In this document: positions 9,471 through 20,444 of the stretch, one piece after another
Layout: each line of letters opens with the position of its first letter
Numbering within the stretch: the first letter of the stretch is position 1
Assembly: GCA_947095585.1 (NCBI GenBank)
Contig: OX352763.1
Span: forward strand, 65,575,719 to 65,639,718
Length of the DNA: 64,000 nt
DNA from: Nephrocerus scutellatus
Taxonomy: Eukaryota > Arthropoda > Insecta > Diptera > Pipunculidae
Direction: 5' to 3'
The notes under the pieces: generated by a model
Seen by the model: only the letters and a program-made list of their open reading frames with translations
What the model was told of the DNA's origin: nothing
Databases searched by the model: none
Program-made: the position numbers and the translations under genes

Positions 9471-9960
9471 TGGGAATGTGTGATAGCTGTGACTGCAGTA
9501 AATAACAAAAGTATTTTATATGTTAACTCACTAGTGTGTATAACGGCTACTTTCGAAGCTAGGTTATAGTGTATGAAACAGTTACTTTCGTCTATGGGCG
9601 TGTGAAAAATTTATAACACATCAAATTCTAAAATAAAACCACCAATTTGGTTTTCGACAAAAACATTCGACTGTACAAAAATTCAATCGAGTAACCAAAG
9701 TGTGTCTTTCGATTATGTAAGCATAATTTGGCATTATGCTGCGCTTATCATCTGCCTGATATAAGCAACCTTGAACGAGAGTTCAACATTCTGCCCCGCG
9801 TTGAACAGAAGGTTCAATGTTAATTGAAATTAATTAATTATGTATAGATAACTATTTTTGATATATACGAGTATATTATATAAGATGCTTAAACTAAATC
9901 ATTCATCAATGTTTATCATGAATCTGCCTTTAGGTTGGTACGGCGTCATGGGGATATCAC
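9471..9960. other. No gene seen
   Basis: AT-rich sequence with no recognisable protein homology on either strand. A short inverted motif around ttgaac repeats occurs at 9,770-9,825. Confidence 0.5.
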
Positions 9961-9961
9961 T

Positions 9962-10156
9962 TCAGGCGAATGTTTTGGTTTTTTGGTTACGTAGGTTAAT
10001 TGGCAAGGTATCTTGAAATCTTTGGATGTTTTGCTTCAGCGCTTTGATTTCGGCTTCATGGCGTTGGTAGGAAGGGAAAAACACATTTAGCGTGGTATTT
10101 TGATCAGGAATAATGACATCCGTGAGGTTGCTTAGCGGTAGGTATGACATCCTCAA
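9962..10156 (-). CDS. Unrecognised 64-residue frame, probably a retroelement fragment
   Basis: A short minus-strand frame with an NxT-rich start and a hydrophilic second half (YQRHEAEIKALKQNIQRF) likely to be helical. I do not recognise a family. It abuts the plus-strand gag fragment that starts at 10,144, so it belongs to a separate insertion or rearranged piece. Confidence 0.25.
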   Translation of the reverse strand: MRMSYLPLSNLTDVIIPDQNTTLNVFFPSYQRHEAEIKALKQNIQRFQDTLPINLRNQKTKTFA

Positions 10157-10578
10157 TCTTCCGCAACAGCCGCCAGGACTACCAACTCTACATTAAGCGG
10201 AAGGACTGTCTCGAAGAGCTGATTAATTTAGACGAGGACTTTGATTGTCTCAACTGCGAAAGACGAAATGACGAAACATCATCACAGCCACCAAGAAGAG
10301 ACGAGCAGCACCGACAAGTCGCCCAGATGCCAGGAGGAGCAGTCAATCTATGGTCAGCGTGCCGCCAATGCGGCCAGCAAGAATATTTTTTGAAAGAATG
10401 TCGCAATCCTAGGATGCTGTTCTACTGGGATGCCGGTAAACTAAACGCTGGGAGCATCGTCTGTTGTCGCCAACCGGCAGGAATTTTCAACGGAGGAACG
10501 CACAGCCGCTATGATAACCATAGGAGGAGAACAAATCACCGCTACAATAGACACAGAAGCGACGAGGAGCTTCATTAG
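10144..10578 (+). pseudogene. Gag C-terminal fragment, Osvaldo-like gypsy element (second copy)
   Basis: A 144-residue frame clearly related to the C-terminal third of the Gag at 953-2113: RNSRQDYQLYIKRKD aligns with RNSRQEYQYYIRRKD, and both have a knuckle followed by a Cys-rich second motif. The knuckle here is CRQCGQQEYFLKEC, in which the histidine ligand has become tyrosine, so zinc binding is likely lost. The N-terminal two thirds of Gag are missing; homology begins abruptly at about 10,150, so the apparent ATG is not the original start. Confidence 0.78.
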
Positions 10579-10910
10579 AGAAGCCTATGCATATGAACTA
10601 TGACAAGACGGGTGGAAACAACAATACGCTTAAGACACAGCTGCTGCAAGATTTAGCTTCTCATTCTGCCACAGGCCATTGATAAAATAATCCTAGGATT
10701 AGATTTCCTTAGTCGAGTCAAAGCGACGATTGGCATAGGTGGGATGAGCCTCACTCTCAGCGATAGCAGAACCACTATTCAGCCGGAAAGACGCCAGGTG
10801 TGCGCAATGCAAAGCAAGACTCCAAGAAACGACGGCAAGAGTAGATCTTTCCTGGACCATGAACTACCGAATTTCGAGTCGACGAGTGGCATTTCCAACG
10901 TAACTAGCCA
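10509..10910 (+). pseudogene. Aspartic protease of the second Osvaldo-like copy, active site altered
   Basis: Overlaps the end of gag in another frame. The active site reads IDTEATRSF (Asp codon at 10,550): the invariant glycine of D-T-G has become glutamate. The second block ILGLDFLSRVKATIG is at about 10,689-10,730. After a spacer, the frame reaches FLDHELPNFES and a THRH block that immediately precede the RT domain in this family; the coding homology is then cut at about 10,912 by a nested insertion. Confidence 0.75.
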
Positions 10911-11228
10911 CAGGCACGGTTGCCGTTTTGGTATATTCTTACCAAACTTGGTAGGTTTTTTCAGCTTTGGTAGGTTGGTAGGCTTAAATTCGATTTCGTA
11001 GGTTTTTTTTAAAGTCTAAGCCAGTTTTTAACAATTGACATAAAAACTGAAATAATTTCTAATCAACTTAAAAACATTTGCGCCAAATAAAAGTACACAT
11101 GTAAACAGAGACTAATTGAATCAATTCGTTTAAACGCATTATCTTATTTTTGGTCAAGAACTGAAAATGAGTGAATTCAGGTACTAATTGTCATTTGTTT
11201 TGATATTGACGCTTGACAGACCATATAT

Positions 11229-11510
11229 ACGCTAATATTATAAGGAGGTAAAGTTTGTTTGTATGTGGGAGGTAATATTCGAAACTACTGGCCCTATATC
11301 AGATTTTCACCATTTTACAGGACTTTTTGCTCCGGAGGTTAAAGGCTACATGTGTTGTGGAAGAGAGGGGGGTTGAGTTAGTGGTGTTGGCCAGTGCCGG
11401 GAAGGGATAAGTTAGTGTGGGTGGGGGTCAGTTGGGTGGATACTATATCTCTATGCGTAAAACAATTTAAAAATGGCCCGTGCAATAAAGGGTGTTCAAG
11501 CTAAATTGAA
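11229..11510 (+). mobile_element. Helitron-like 5' segment (tentative)
   Basis: The stretch gctaatattataaggaggta and the following aagtttgtttgtatg resemble the start of short non-autonomous repeats common in insects, often classed with Helitrons. No matching CTAG end is seen before the tandem-repeat element begins. Kept only as a possibility. Confidence 0.3.
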
Positions 11511-11522
11511 AAAAGACGTTGA

Positions 11523-12315
11523 CTTTTTAAATTCTCTATATTAACTTCACTTGCCCGTGTGTTTGTGGGTTTGTGGGTTTGTGGGTTTGTGGATTTGTGG
11601 ATTTGTGTGTCATGGAATCTTGCGATCAATTTTTGACCCACTTCCCAAAGTCCTATTTTATTGAAATTTTGCACACATACATATCTCCGATGACCTATTG
11701 ATGAAGATCTATTAAAATTTGAGGACCCTTGGGCCACGTGGTCAGTGGGCTCCCCTACAAATATTTTACAAAATTTTACTCGATTTTCTTCAAATTTTAT
11801 ACACATGTGTATCTCTGATATACAACACTTTTTGTAAAAATTTTGGAGACCCCGGGCCCGGGGTCGTGGGGCCCCGAAATTTAAAATAAAATTAACCCGA
11901 TTTTCTTTAAATTTTATATACGTATGTATCTCCGATGAAAAAATTTTTTTGAAAAAAATTGGAGGGGCCCGGGCCCAGGGTCATTGGGCCCCATAATTTT
12001 TTTAAAAAAAATTAACCCTATTTTTTTAAATTTTATATACGTGTGTATTTCCGATGGGCAACACTTTTTGCAAAAATTTTGTAGACAAGGTTTGGAGGGT
12101 CATGGGGCCTCAACAAATTTTTTAAAAAACAACCCGATTTTTTCTAAATTTTATATACGTGTGTATCTCCGATGGACAAAATTTTTTGTAAAGTTTTTGG
12201 AGTGTGGCCCTGAGGTCCGAGGGGTGCCCATATAAATTTTTTAAAAATTAGCCCGATTTTCTTCAAATTTTAACACATACCCAACACCTATTACAGAATT
12301 TACAAGAAAAATTGT
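11523..12315 (-). mobile_element. Tandem-repeat element, copy B (minus orientation)
   Basis: The fullest copy. Reading left to right it has an end with ttttaaattctctatattaa, the block acttcacttgcccg, a (gtttgtgg)n minisatellite (11,560-11,606), gatcaatttttgacccactt, then about five 120-bp units, and the other end cctattacagaatttacaag. Copies A and C share these landmarks in the opposite orientation. Both ends carry AAATTCTCTA or a close variant in inverted orientation, so it looks like a non-autonomous DNA element with an internal satellite. Confidence 0.72.
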
Positions 12316-12522
12316 ATTTTTATGGGTTTTTTTTTTTAAATTAAGTGTACACGTCATTCTTTACATTTATTTTTATCTTACGCTTGTAAAAAACTTCCGG
12401 TAGAAATCGAAAAACTTTGCTGAAATATATACAACTTGTTCGCGTATAGTTCAAAGAGAATTAATGAGTTAAAGGAGTTTCAAGATAAGCGGAATCATCG
12501 AACAAATTTTATTTTTTGTTCC
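12316..12522. other. No gene seen
   Basis: AT-rich spacer between tandem-repeat element copy B and the SINE; nothing recognised. Confidence 0.5.
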
Positions 12523-12535
12523 TATCATATATTTT

Positions 12536-12834
12536 GTGGGCGCCGTGGCTCAGTGGATAAGAGCATGAGAGCTTCTGAGCAGGAGGTTCGTGGTTCGAAT
12601 CCCCGTAACAACCAGAAGTATTTTTCACGGTGTGCCACCTCACGAAAGTCTGTAAATGTCCGTGAGTAATAACTCGTCAAGGAAAGCTTCTCAATTCGCC
12701 GTTCGGATTCGGCATTAAAAATTGTAGATCCCCTCCATTTGTGTGCAAAAATATACAAGCTCAGCACAAATGGTTGCGAGAAGCTAGGCTTTGTACGACA
12801 ACGGTCTTTCGCGCGTCGCGCCGATTATTATTAT
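12536..12834 (+). mobile_element. tRNA-derived SINE, copy 1
   Basis: A 299-bp element with an RNA polymerase III promoter: A box around tggctcagtggataagagc (12,547) and B box ggttcgaatcc (12,590). The first 75 bases look like a tRNA. The body carries gaaagcttctcaattcgccg and ends in ATT repeats. It is flanked by a perfect 13-bp target duplication, tatcatatatttt (12,523-12,535 and 12,835-12,847), which proves retroposition. A second copy at 57,278 shares head, body and tail. Confidence 0.93.
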
Positions 12835-12847
12835 TATCATATATTTT

Positions 12848-13440
12848 AAAAATTATAAACGATAAACGAGTTTCAATCCGAAGAAGTTCGCCTGCCGTAT
12901 TTATATGAACACTTAGAATCAAATGTTAAATTATTATTGAGTAATTTTATTAATAACTCCTCAAAAAGTTTAATCGGATCATGAAGTATCCATTTTACCT
13001 TTAGTATCCTTTTCATATTTGGTCGAATGTGAATGTGAATGTGAAAGTATCGGGATACAATAAAATCTCCTAAGATTTTCGAAAACAAATCTAAACGCTA
13101 CTATGGGCAATAATCAGTTTTGGGAAAAAGTTGGTGACTTGTTGGAGTATTTAAGGATTTGACCAATTTCTTTTTCAATTTATTGAGTCTACCACACAGT
13201 TCAGCAGCAGCAGAAAATCTTTCGATTTGTCCCTTATATTTACCAAACTGAGGAATAAGCTGGGACTCCATGTTAGCAAAAGAGTTGGCTTTATTTATTT
13301 TTATTAAAAAAGTTATAAACATGATTTGTAAAATTAAGTACCTACATACAACTTCGATTATTATTTATTATTTGTTAAAGAGGTAGGTTTTTCTCTGGTT
13401 TTATTCGGTAGGAATTTTTTTGCGAGTCTACCGTTAAAAC
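12848..13440. other. Unrecognised part of the nested insertion, with a 73-residue minus frame
   Basis: A minus-strand frame at 13,101-13,322 encodes 73 hydrophilic, Lys-rich residues without a recognised domain. The segment could be a remnant of a DNA transposon carrying the SINE, but nothing in it proves this. Confidence 0.35.
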
Positions 13441-14005
13441 AACGCTTCTTCCCGAAGATCCCGGCCATGAAACATATCATCGACGATGAGATCTACGACC
13501 TGCTAGAAAAGAGGTGCATCGAACCATCCAAGGGCCTCTAGAGTGCCCCAATCGTCCTTGTGAACAAGAAGACTAGAGGAGTCTTTGCATGGATTACAGG
13601 CTGTTACAGATTACAGAAGTCTGTCTTAGATGCTTACCCACTTCCGAGGATACACCACATTCTCGACCGCTTCAGAAACGCGAAATACATCAGCAGTTTG
13701 GACCTCAAGAATAGGTATTGGCAGATTCCTATGGAAGAGTACAGTAAGAAGTACACAGCATTCACGGTTTCAGTGCGTGGATTATTCCAATTGCGCGTCA
13801 TGCCTTCTGGCCTGCACCCAACCCACCAAACGTTCCAGCGAGCATTAGACCAGGTCATCGGCCCAGACATGGAACCTCATGCTTTCGTCTATCTAGACGA
13901 AATCTTCGTGACTGGAGAATCTTTGGAAAATTCGTTTCTGAGTTTGTCAAGGTCGTCCAACCCATTACGAGCGTCCTGGAAAAAGGGAAACGCTGGAAGT
14001 GGACT
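13441..14005 (+). pseudogene. Reverse transcriptase of the second Osvaldo-like copy, catalytic motif altered
   Basis: Gypsy RT resuming after the nested insertion. Blocks in order: FFPKIPAM (13,448), LEKRCIEPS, a stop at about 13,540, APIVLVNKK, DAYPLPRI, SSLDLKNRYWQI, the YTAFTV and MPSGL region, and the catalytic loop YLDE (13,890-13,901), where the second Asp of YxDD has become Glu. The sequence then jumps at about 13,935 into the start of RNase H, losing about 80 residues of the connection. It is dead. Confidence 0.82.
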
Positions 14006-14180
14006 GACGCACGACAAGCCGCATTCGATCAGTTAAAAGACCGACTCTTGCAAGCACCCGTTCTCACCTGCACAGACTTCGAAAATAAATTCACCCTCCA
14101 AACGCATTCCAGCGATTATGGACTTGGGGAGTTACTCACTGAGGACATTGACGGCCAGGAGAGGATAAAATGGAAGTTGT
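14006..14180 (+). pseudogene. RNase H fragment of the second Osvaldo-like copy
   Basis: Reads FDQLKDRLLQAPVLTCTDF, then a region corresponding to the catalytic TDAS (here THSSDYGLGELL, the Asp replaced), then ends after about 55 residues. The following bases join straight to integrase, so most of RNase H is deleted. Confidence 0.65.
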
Positions 14181-14219
14181 GAGTCCCTAAGTTCCAACGA
14201 GCGCGAGTACTAAGGAAAA

Positions 14220-14640
14220 ACTACGACGAGCCCACCCCCGGTCACTTGGGCATTCGCAGGACATTGCTCGCGTTATGAATCGCTACCACTGGGCAGGTAT
14301 ATTCCGCGACATCAACCGGTATGTACGCCTATATGAGTCCCAGAAGTACAAGTCCATCCAACCGAAGCCGGCTGGAGTCAGATTTCTCTGATCGCCGACG
14401 AACCCTGGAGTACAGTGTGCGCAAATTTTGACGGACCCCTACCCAGAGCCAAGCACGCTAACACTGTCATGTTAGTCTTATTCGACAAGTTTTACAAATG
14501 GACGGATATAGTCCCTCTACGAAAATCATTAAGGATCATTAAGGAAAGCATTCCGACAACGGATTTTGGCCAGATATGGTGTCCAGAAGATGTTCGTGAG
14601 CGACAACTGAGTCCAGTTTACCAGTGACCTATTCTGGGGA
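14220..14640 (+). pseudogene. Integrase fragment of the second Osvaldo-like copy
   Basis: The N-terminal zinc domain keeps a GHLGIRRT-type histidine block, but the CxxC that should follow reads YESQ, so both cysteines are lost. The catalytic core follows with FDGPLPRAKHANTVMLVLFD (14,426-) and, in another frame, ILARYGVQKMFVSDN (about 14,560-14,605), which carries the second catalytic Asp region. Homology ends near 14,640 in the FTSDLF block, next to GGTCTT-rich sequence. Confidence 0.75.
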
Positions 14641-14679
14641 GTTCCTCTGGGCTTCCTTCATCCTCGCTTGATGACAGGT

Positions 14680-14830
14680 AGTGATGAGCAAACGCCAGAC
14701 CAAGACCATTTCATCTCGGTCTTGGTCTTGGTCTTGCAGGTCAAGTCTTGCATTCGTGCCATTAGTCTTGGTCTTGCAGCCTGAGTCTTGGTCTTGGTCT
14801 TGCGGTCTTGCTGATAAAATTCTTGCAGAC
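14680..14830 (+). repeat. GGTCTT-rich repeat
   Basis: Repeated ggtcttggtcttggtcttgc with short spacers. The same motif occurs at 20,812-20,895, 23,034-23,115 and 37,392-37,480 within the X locus. It begins next to tagtgatgagcaaacgccag, which resembles a hAT-type transposon end, but no partner end is identified. Confidence 0.7.
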
Positions 14831-15450
14831 CAAAGTTTTTTTTGAATACTTTCTATGTCAGTATATATATAAATTGATATATGTATGTAGAGGGTTCCCG
14901 GGACTCCCGGGAAATTTTATTTTAAATTCCCGATTCCCGGGAACAAAAAATAGCCGGGAAATGATACCCTATATATGTATGTATGTAGTTTTGTTCTAGC
15001 ATAACTGTGGAACTGTGAATTATGGGACACCCTGTATATAGATTTCTCAGTCTACTTCTACATAAATGCTAACATTTCTTATATAGTATTTAGCTGTGAT
15101 GATGTTCACAAAGTCTTGTCCTATAGTATGTCCTTTACTTTACTCTCATCACTTAGTATATACACACAACACTACCAACATTTATGTTTAGCGGTTAGTT
15201 GGAAAAACATTTTTCCAAGAAAGTCTAGACTTATTCTTTCAAAAGAACTCCGTCAATTTCATCATTTCTATTTGTAACCATGCCATGTCACACACGTTAT
15301 CGTCTTTTTTTTTTGTCAAACTTCGTTTTCTGGAAAGAAAAAACCTATAACAAAAAAAAAAACAGTGCGTGTAACTTTTACGCGCGGTGGAAGTGAAACT
15401 TTTTTGACGTTGTGGCCGATATTACGATTAAAGATGAGATGAGATGACGA
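14831..15450. other. No gene seen; CCCGGGA repeats and AT-rich spacer
   Basis: A cluster of cccggga motifs lies at 14,895-14,957. gggacaccctgtatatag (15,022) resembles ends of Tc1/mariner-like short elements, but no second end is found. The satellite starts at 15,451. Confidence 0.5.
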
Positions 15451-18400
15451 TGAGAAATGGCTTAGTTCCAAACAATTCCAAACCTTATTGGCCAGATCCA
15501 AGAATTTCCATAGGACCAAGTCTTATAGTCGGATCTAAGTCCTATATTCCGAGTTTCATACGAATCGCTTGAAAAATGGCTTAGTTCCCAAAACTGCAAA
15601 TGCTATTGGTCAGATCTCAGAATTTCCATAGGAACAAATCTTATAGTAGCATATCGTGCGACTACATACCAAAAATTCCAGACACTCTTGGCCAGATCCC
15701 AGAATTTCCATAGGAACCTATCTTACGGTCGCATATTAGTCCTACATTCAGAGTTTCATACGAATCTTTTGAGAAATGGCTTTGTTCCAAAAATTCCAGA
15801 CCATATTGGCCAGATCCAAGAATTTCCATAGGAACCTCTCTTACAGTCGCATATTAGTCCCACATTCCGAGTTTCATACGAAACCCTTGAGAAATGGCTT
15901 TGTTCCAAAAATTCCAGACCATATTGGCCAGATCCCAGAACTTCCATAGGAACCTCTCTAACAGTCGCATATTAGTCCTACATTCCGAGTTTCATACGAA
16001 TCCCTTGGGAAATGGCTTAGTTTCAAAAATTCCAGACCCTTTTGGCCAGATCCCAGAATTTCCATAGGAACCTATCTTACAGTCGCATATTAGTCCTACA
16101 TTCCGAGTTTCATACGAATACCTTGAGAAATGGCTTGGTTCCAAAAAATCCAGACCCTATTGGCCAGATCCCAGAATTTCCATTGGAACCTATCTTACGG
16201 TCGCATATTAGTCCTACATTCCGAGTTTCATACGATTCCCTTAACAAATGGCTTGGTTCCAAAAATTCCAGACCCTATTGGCCATATCCCAGAATTTCCA
16301 TAGGAACTTATCTTACAGTCGCATATTAGTCCTACATTCCGAGTTTCATATGAATCCCTTGATAAATGGCTTGGTTCCAAAAAATCCAGACACTCTTGGC
16401 CAGATCCCAGAATTTCCATAGGAACCTATCTTACGGTCGCATATTAGTCCTACATTCCGAGTTTCATACGAATCTCTTGAGAAATGGCTTTGTTCCAAAA
16501 AATCCAGACCATATTGGCCATATCCCAGAGTTTCCATAGGAACCTCTCTTACAGTCGCATATTAGTCCTACATTCCGAGTTTCATACGACTCCCTTGAGA
16601 AATGGCTTAGTTCCAAAAATTCCAGACCCTTTTGGCCAGATCCCAGAATTTCTATAGGAACCTATCTTACAGTCGCATATTAGTCCTATATTCCGAGTTT
16701 CATACGCATCCCTTGAGAAATGGCTTGGTTCCAAAAATTCCAGACACTCTTGGCCAGATCCCAGAATTTCTATAGGAACCTATCTTACGGTCGCATATAA
16801 GTCCTACATTCCGAGTTTCATACGAATCCCTTAAGAAATAGCTTGGTTCCAAAAATTCCAGACACTCTTGGCCAGATTCCAGAATTTCTATAGCAACCTA
16901 TCTTACGGTCGCATATTAGTCCTACATTCCGAGTTTCATACGAATCCCTTAAGAAATGGCTTGGTTCCAAAAATTCCAGACCCTATTGGCCAGATCCCAG
17001 AATTTCCATAGGAACCTACCTTACAGTCGCATATTAGTCCTATATTCCGAGTTTCATACGCATCCCTTGAGAAATGGCTTGGTTCCAAAAATTCCAGACA
17101 CTCTTGGCCAGATCCCAGAATTTCTATAGGAACCTATCTTACGGTCGCATATAAGTCCTACATTCCGAGTTTCATACGAATCCTTTAAGAAATGGCTTGG
17201 TTTCAAAAATTCCAGACCCTATTGGCCAGATCCCAGAATTTCCATAGGAACCTATTTGTCGCATATTAGTCCTACATTCCGAGTTTCATACGAAGCCCTT
17301 GAGAAATGGCTTTGTTCAAAAAATTCCAGACCCTATTGGCCAGATCCCAGAATTTCCATAGGAACCTATCTTACAGTCGCATATTAGTCCTACATTCCGA
17401 GTATTCCAGACCCTTTTGGCCAGATCCCAGAATTTCTATAGGAACCTATCTTACAGTCGCATATTAGTCCTATATTCCGAGTTTCATACGCATCCCTTGA
17501 GAAATGGCTTGGTTCCAAAAATTCCAGATACTCTTGGCCAGATCCCAGAATTTCTATAGGAACCTATCTTACGGTCGCATATAAGTCCTACATTCCGAGT
17601 TTCATACGAATCCCTTAAGAAATAGCTTGGTTCCAAAAATTCCAGACACTCTTGGCCAGATCCCAGAATTTCTATAGCAACCTATCTTACGGTCGCATAT
17701 TAGTCCTACATTCCGAGTTTCATACGAATCCCTTAAGAAATGGCTTGGTTCCAAAAATTCCAGACCCTATTGGCCAGATCCCAGAATTTCCATAGGAACC
17801 TACCTTACAGTCGCATATTAGTCCTACTTTCCGAGTTTCATACGAATCCCTTGAGAAATGGCTTGGTTCCAAAAATTCCAGACCCTATTGGCCAGATCCC
17901 AGAATTTTCAGAGGAACCTATCTTACGGTCGCATATTTGTCCTACATTCCGAGTTTCATACGAATCCCTTGAGAAATGGCTTGGTTCCAAAAATTCCAGA
18001 CACTCTTGGCCAGATCCCAGAATTTCCATAGGAACCTATCTGTCGCATATTAGTCCTACATTCCGAGTTTCATACGAAGCCCTTGAGAATTGGCTTTGTT
18101 CAAAAAATTCCAGACCCTGTTGGCCAGATCCCAGAATTTCCATAGGAACCTATCTTAAAGTCGCATATTAGTCCTACATTCCGAGTTCCAAAAACTCCAG
18201 ACCCTATTGGCCATATCCCAGAATTTCCATAGGAACTTATCTTACAGTCGCATATTAGTCCTACATTCCGAGTTTCATACGAATCCCTTGATAAATGGCT
18301 TGGTTCCAAAAAATCCAGACACTCTTGGCCAGATCCCAGAATTTCCATATAAACCTATCTTACGGTCGCATATTAGACCTACATTCCGAGTTTCATACGA

Positions 18401-20444
18401 ATCTCTTGAGAAATGGCTTTGTCCCAAAAATTCCAGACCATATTGGCCAGATCCCAGAGTTTCCATAGGAACCTCTCTTACAGTCGCATATTAGTCCTAC
18501 ATTCCGAGTTTCATACGACTCCCTTGAGAACTGGCTTAGTTCCAAAAATTCCAGACCCTTTTGGCCAGATCCCAGAATTTCTATAGGAACCTATCTTACA
18601 GTCGCATATTAGTCCTATATTCCGAGTTTCATACGCATCCCTTGAGAAATGGCTTGGTTCCAAAAATTCCAGACACTCTTGGCCAGATCCCAGAATTTCT
18701 ATAGGAACCTATCTTATGGTCGCATATAAGTCCTACATTCCGAGTTTCATACGAATCCCTTAAGAAATGGCTTGGTTTCAAAAATTCCAGACCCTATTGG
18801 CCAGATCCCAGAATTTCCATAGGAACCTATCTGTCGCATATTAGTCCTACACTCCGAGTTTCATACGAAGCCCTTGAGAAATGGCTTTGTTCAAAAAATT
18901 CCAGACCCTATTGGCCAGATCCCAGAATTTCCATAGGAACCTATCTTACAGTCGCATATTAGTCCTACATTCCGAGTATTATACGAATCCCTTGAGAAAT
19001 GGCTTAGTTCCAGCAATTCCAGACCCTATTGGCCAGATCCCAGAATTTCCATAGGAACCTATCTTACAGTCGCATATTAGTCCTACATTCCGAGTTTCAT
19101 ACGAATCCCTTGAGAAATGGCTTGGTTCCAAAAAATCCAGACCCTATTGGCCAGATCCCAGAATTTCCATAGGAACCTTTCTTACAGTGGCATATTAGTC
19201 CTACATTCCGAGTTTCATACGGATCCCTTGAGAAATGGCTTGACCCTATTGGCCAGATCCCAGAATTTCCATAAGAACCAATCTTAAAGTCGCATATTAG
19301 TCCTACATTCCGAGTTTCATATGCATCCTTTGATAAATGGCTTGGTTCCAAAAATTCCAGACCCTCTTGGCCAGATCCAAGAATTTCCATAGGAACCTAT
19401 CTTACAGTGGCATATTAGTCCTAAATTCCGAGATTCATACGAATCCCTTGAGAAATGGCTTGGTTCCAAATATTCCAGACACTCTTGGCCAGATCCCAGA
19501 ATTTCTATAGGAACCTATCTTACGGTCGCATATTAGTCCTACATTCCGAGTTTCATACGAATCCCTTAAGAAATGGTTTGGTTCCAAAAATTCCAGGCCC
19601 TATTGGCCAGATCCCAGAATTTCCATAGGAACCTACCTTACAGTCGCATATTAGTCCTACATTCCGAGTTTCATACGAATCCCTTGAGAAATGGCTTGGT
19701 TCCAAAAAATCCAGACCCTATTGGCCAGATCCCAGAATTTCCATAGGAACCTATCTGTCGCATATTAGTCCTACACTCCGAGTTTCATACGAAGCCCTTG
19801 AGAAATGGCTTGGTTCCAAATATTCCAGACACTCTTGGCCAGATCCCAGAATTTCCATAGGAACCTATCTGTCGCATATTAGTCCTACACTCCGAGTTTC
19901 ATACGAAGCCCTTGAGAAATGGCTTTGTTCAAAAAATTCCAGACCCTATTGGCCAGATCCCAGAATTTCCATAGGAACCTATCTTACAGTCGCATATTAG
20001 TCCTACATTCCGAGTATTATACGAATCCCTTGAGAAATGGCTTAGTTCCAGCAACTCCAGACCCTATTGGCCAGATCCCAGAATTTCCATAGGAACCTAT
20101 CTTACAGTCGCATATTAGTCCTACATTCCGAGTTTCATACGAATCCCTTGAGAAATGGCTTGGTTCCAAAAAATCCAGACCCTATTGGCCAGATCCCAGA
20201 ATTTCCATAGGAACCTATCTGTCGCATATTAGTCCTACACTCCGAGTTTCATACGAAGCCCTTGAGAAATGGCTTTGTTCAAAAAATTCCAGACCCTATT
20301 GGCCAGATCCCAGAATTTCCATAGGAACGTATCTTACAGTCGCATATTAGTCCTACATTCCGAGTATTATACGAATCCCTTGAGAAATGGCTTAGTTCCA
20401 GCAACTCCAGACCCTATTGGCCAAAAACCAGAATTTCCATAGGA
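15451..20444. repeat. 118-bp satellite, block 1
   Basis: About 42 head-to-tail monomers of 118 bp, recognisable by ttccataggaacctatctta, gtcgcatattagtcctacat, tccgagtttcatacgaatcc and ttggccagatcccagaat. Monomers differ by scattered substitutions, and some carry a short deletion (ctatctgtcgcat) or the truncated join gagaaatggcttgaccc. The last monomer carries tggccaaaaaccagaatttc and ends at the X locus. Frames found on both strands are by-products of the repeat. Confidence 0.97.

Larger units (their letters stand above)
10912..13441. mobile_element. Nested insertion of about 2.5 kb within the gypsy element
   Basis: Gypsy coding homology stops at about 10,912 and resumes at about 13,441 with the residues expected next, so everything between is inserted or rearranged DNA. 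Both margins are rich in TACC/GGTA motifs (ttggtaggtt at the left, ctaccgaataaaacc on the complement at the right). CCGTT occurs at both junctions (10,920-10,930; 13,428-13,433) and may be a target duplication, but clear terminal inverted repeats are not evident. Inside lie a Helitron-like start, tandem-repeat element copy B and a SINE. Confidence 0.6.

Noticed and set aside
11984..12235. Small proteins in the 120-bp repeat blocks (also 8,768-9,206 and 47,759-47,944)
   Set aside because: The frames repeat with the DNA unit, are AT-driven and lack any start context or homology.
12547..12612. Possible tRNA gene (A and B boxes)
   Set aside because: The tRNA-like part continues into a conserved body with an ATT tail and flanking target duplications, so it is a SINE head. 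The same holds at 57,289.
14679..15040. hAT or Tc1/mariner short element near the left edge of the satellite
   Set aside because: Only one possible end of each type is seen (tagtgatgagcaa; gggacaccctgtatatag), with no partner end or target duplication.
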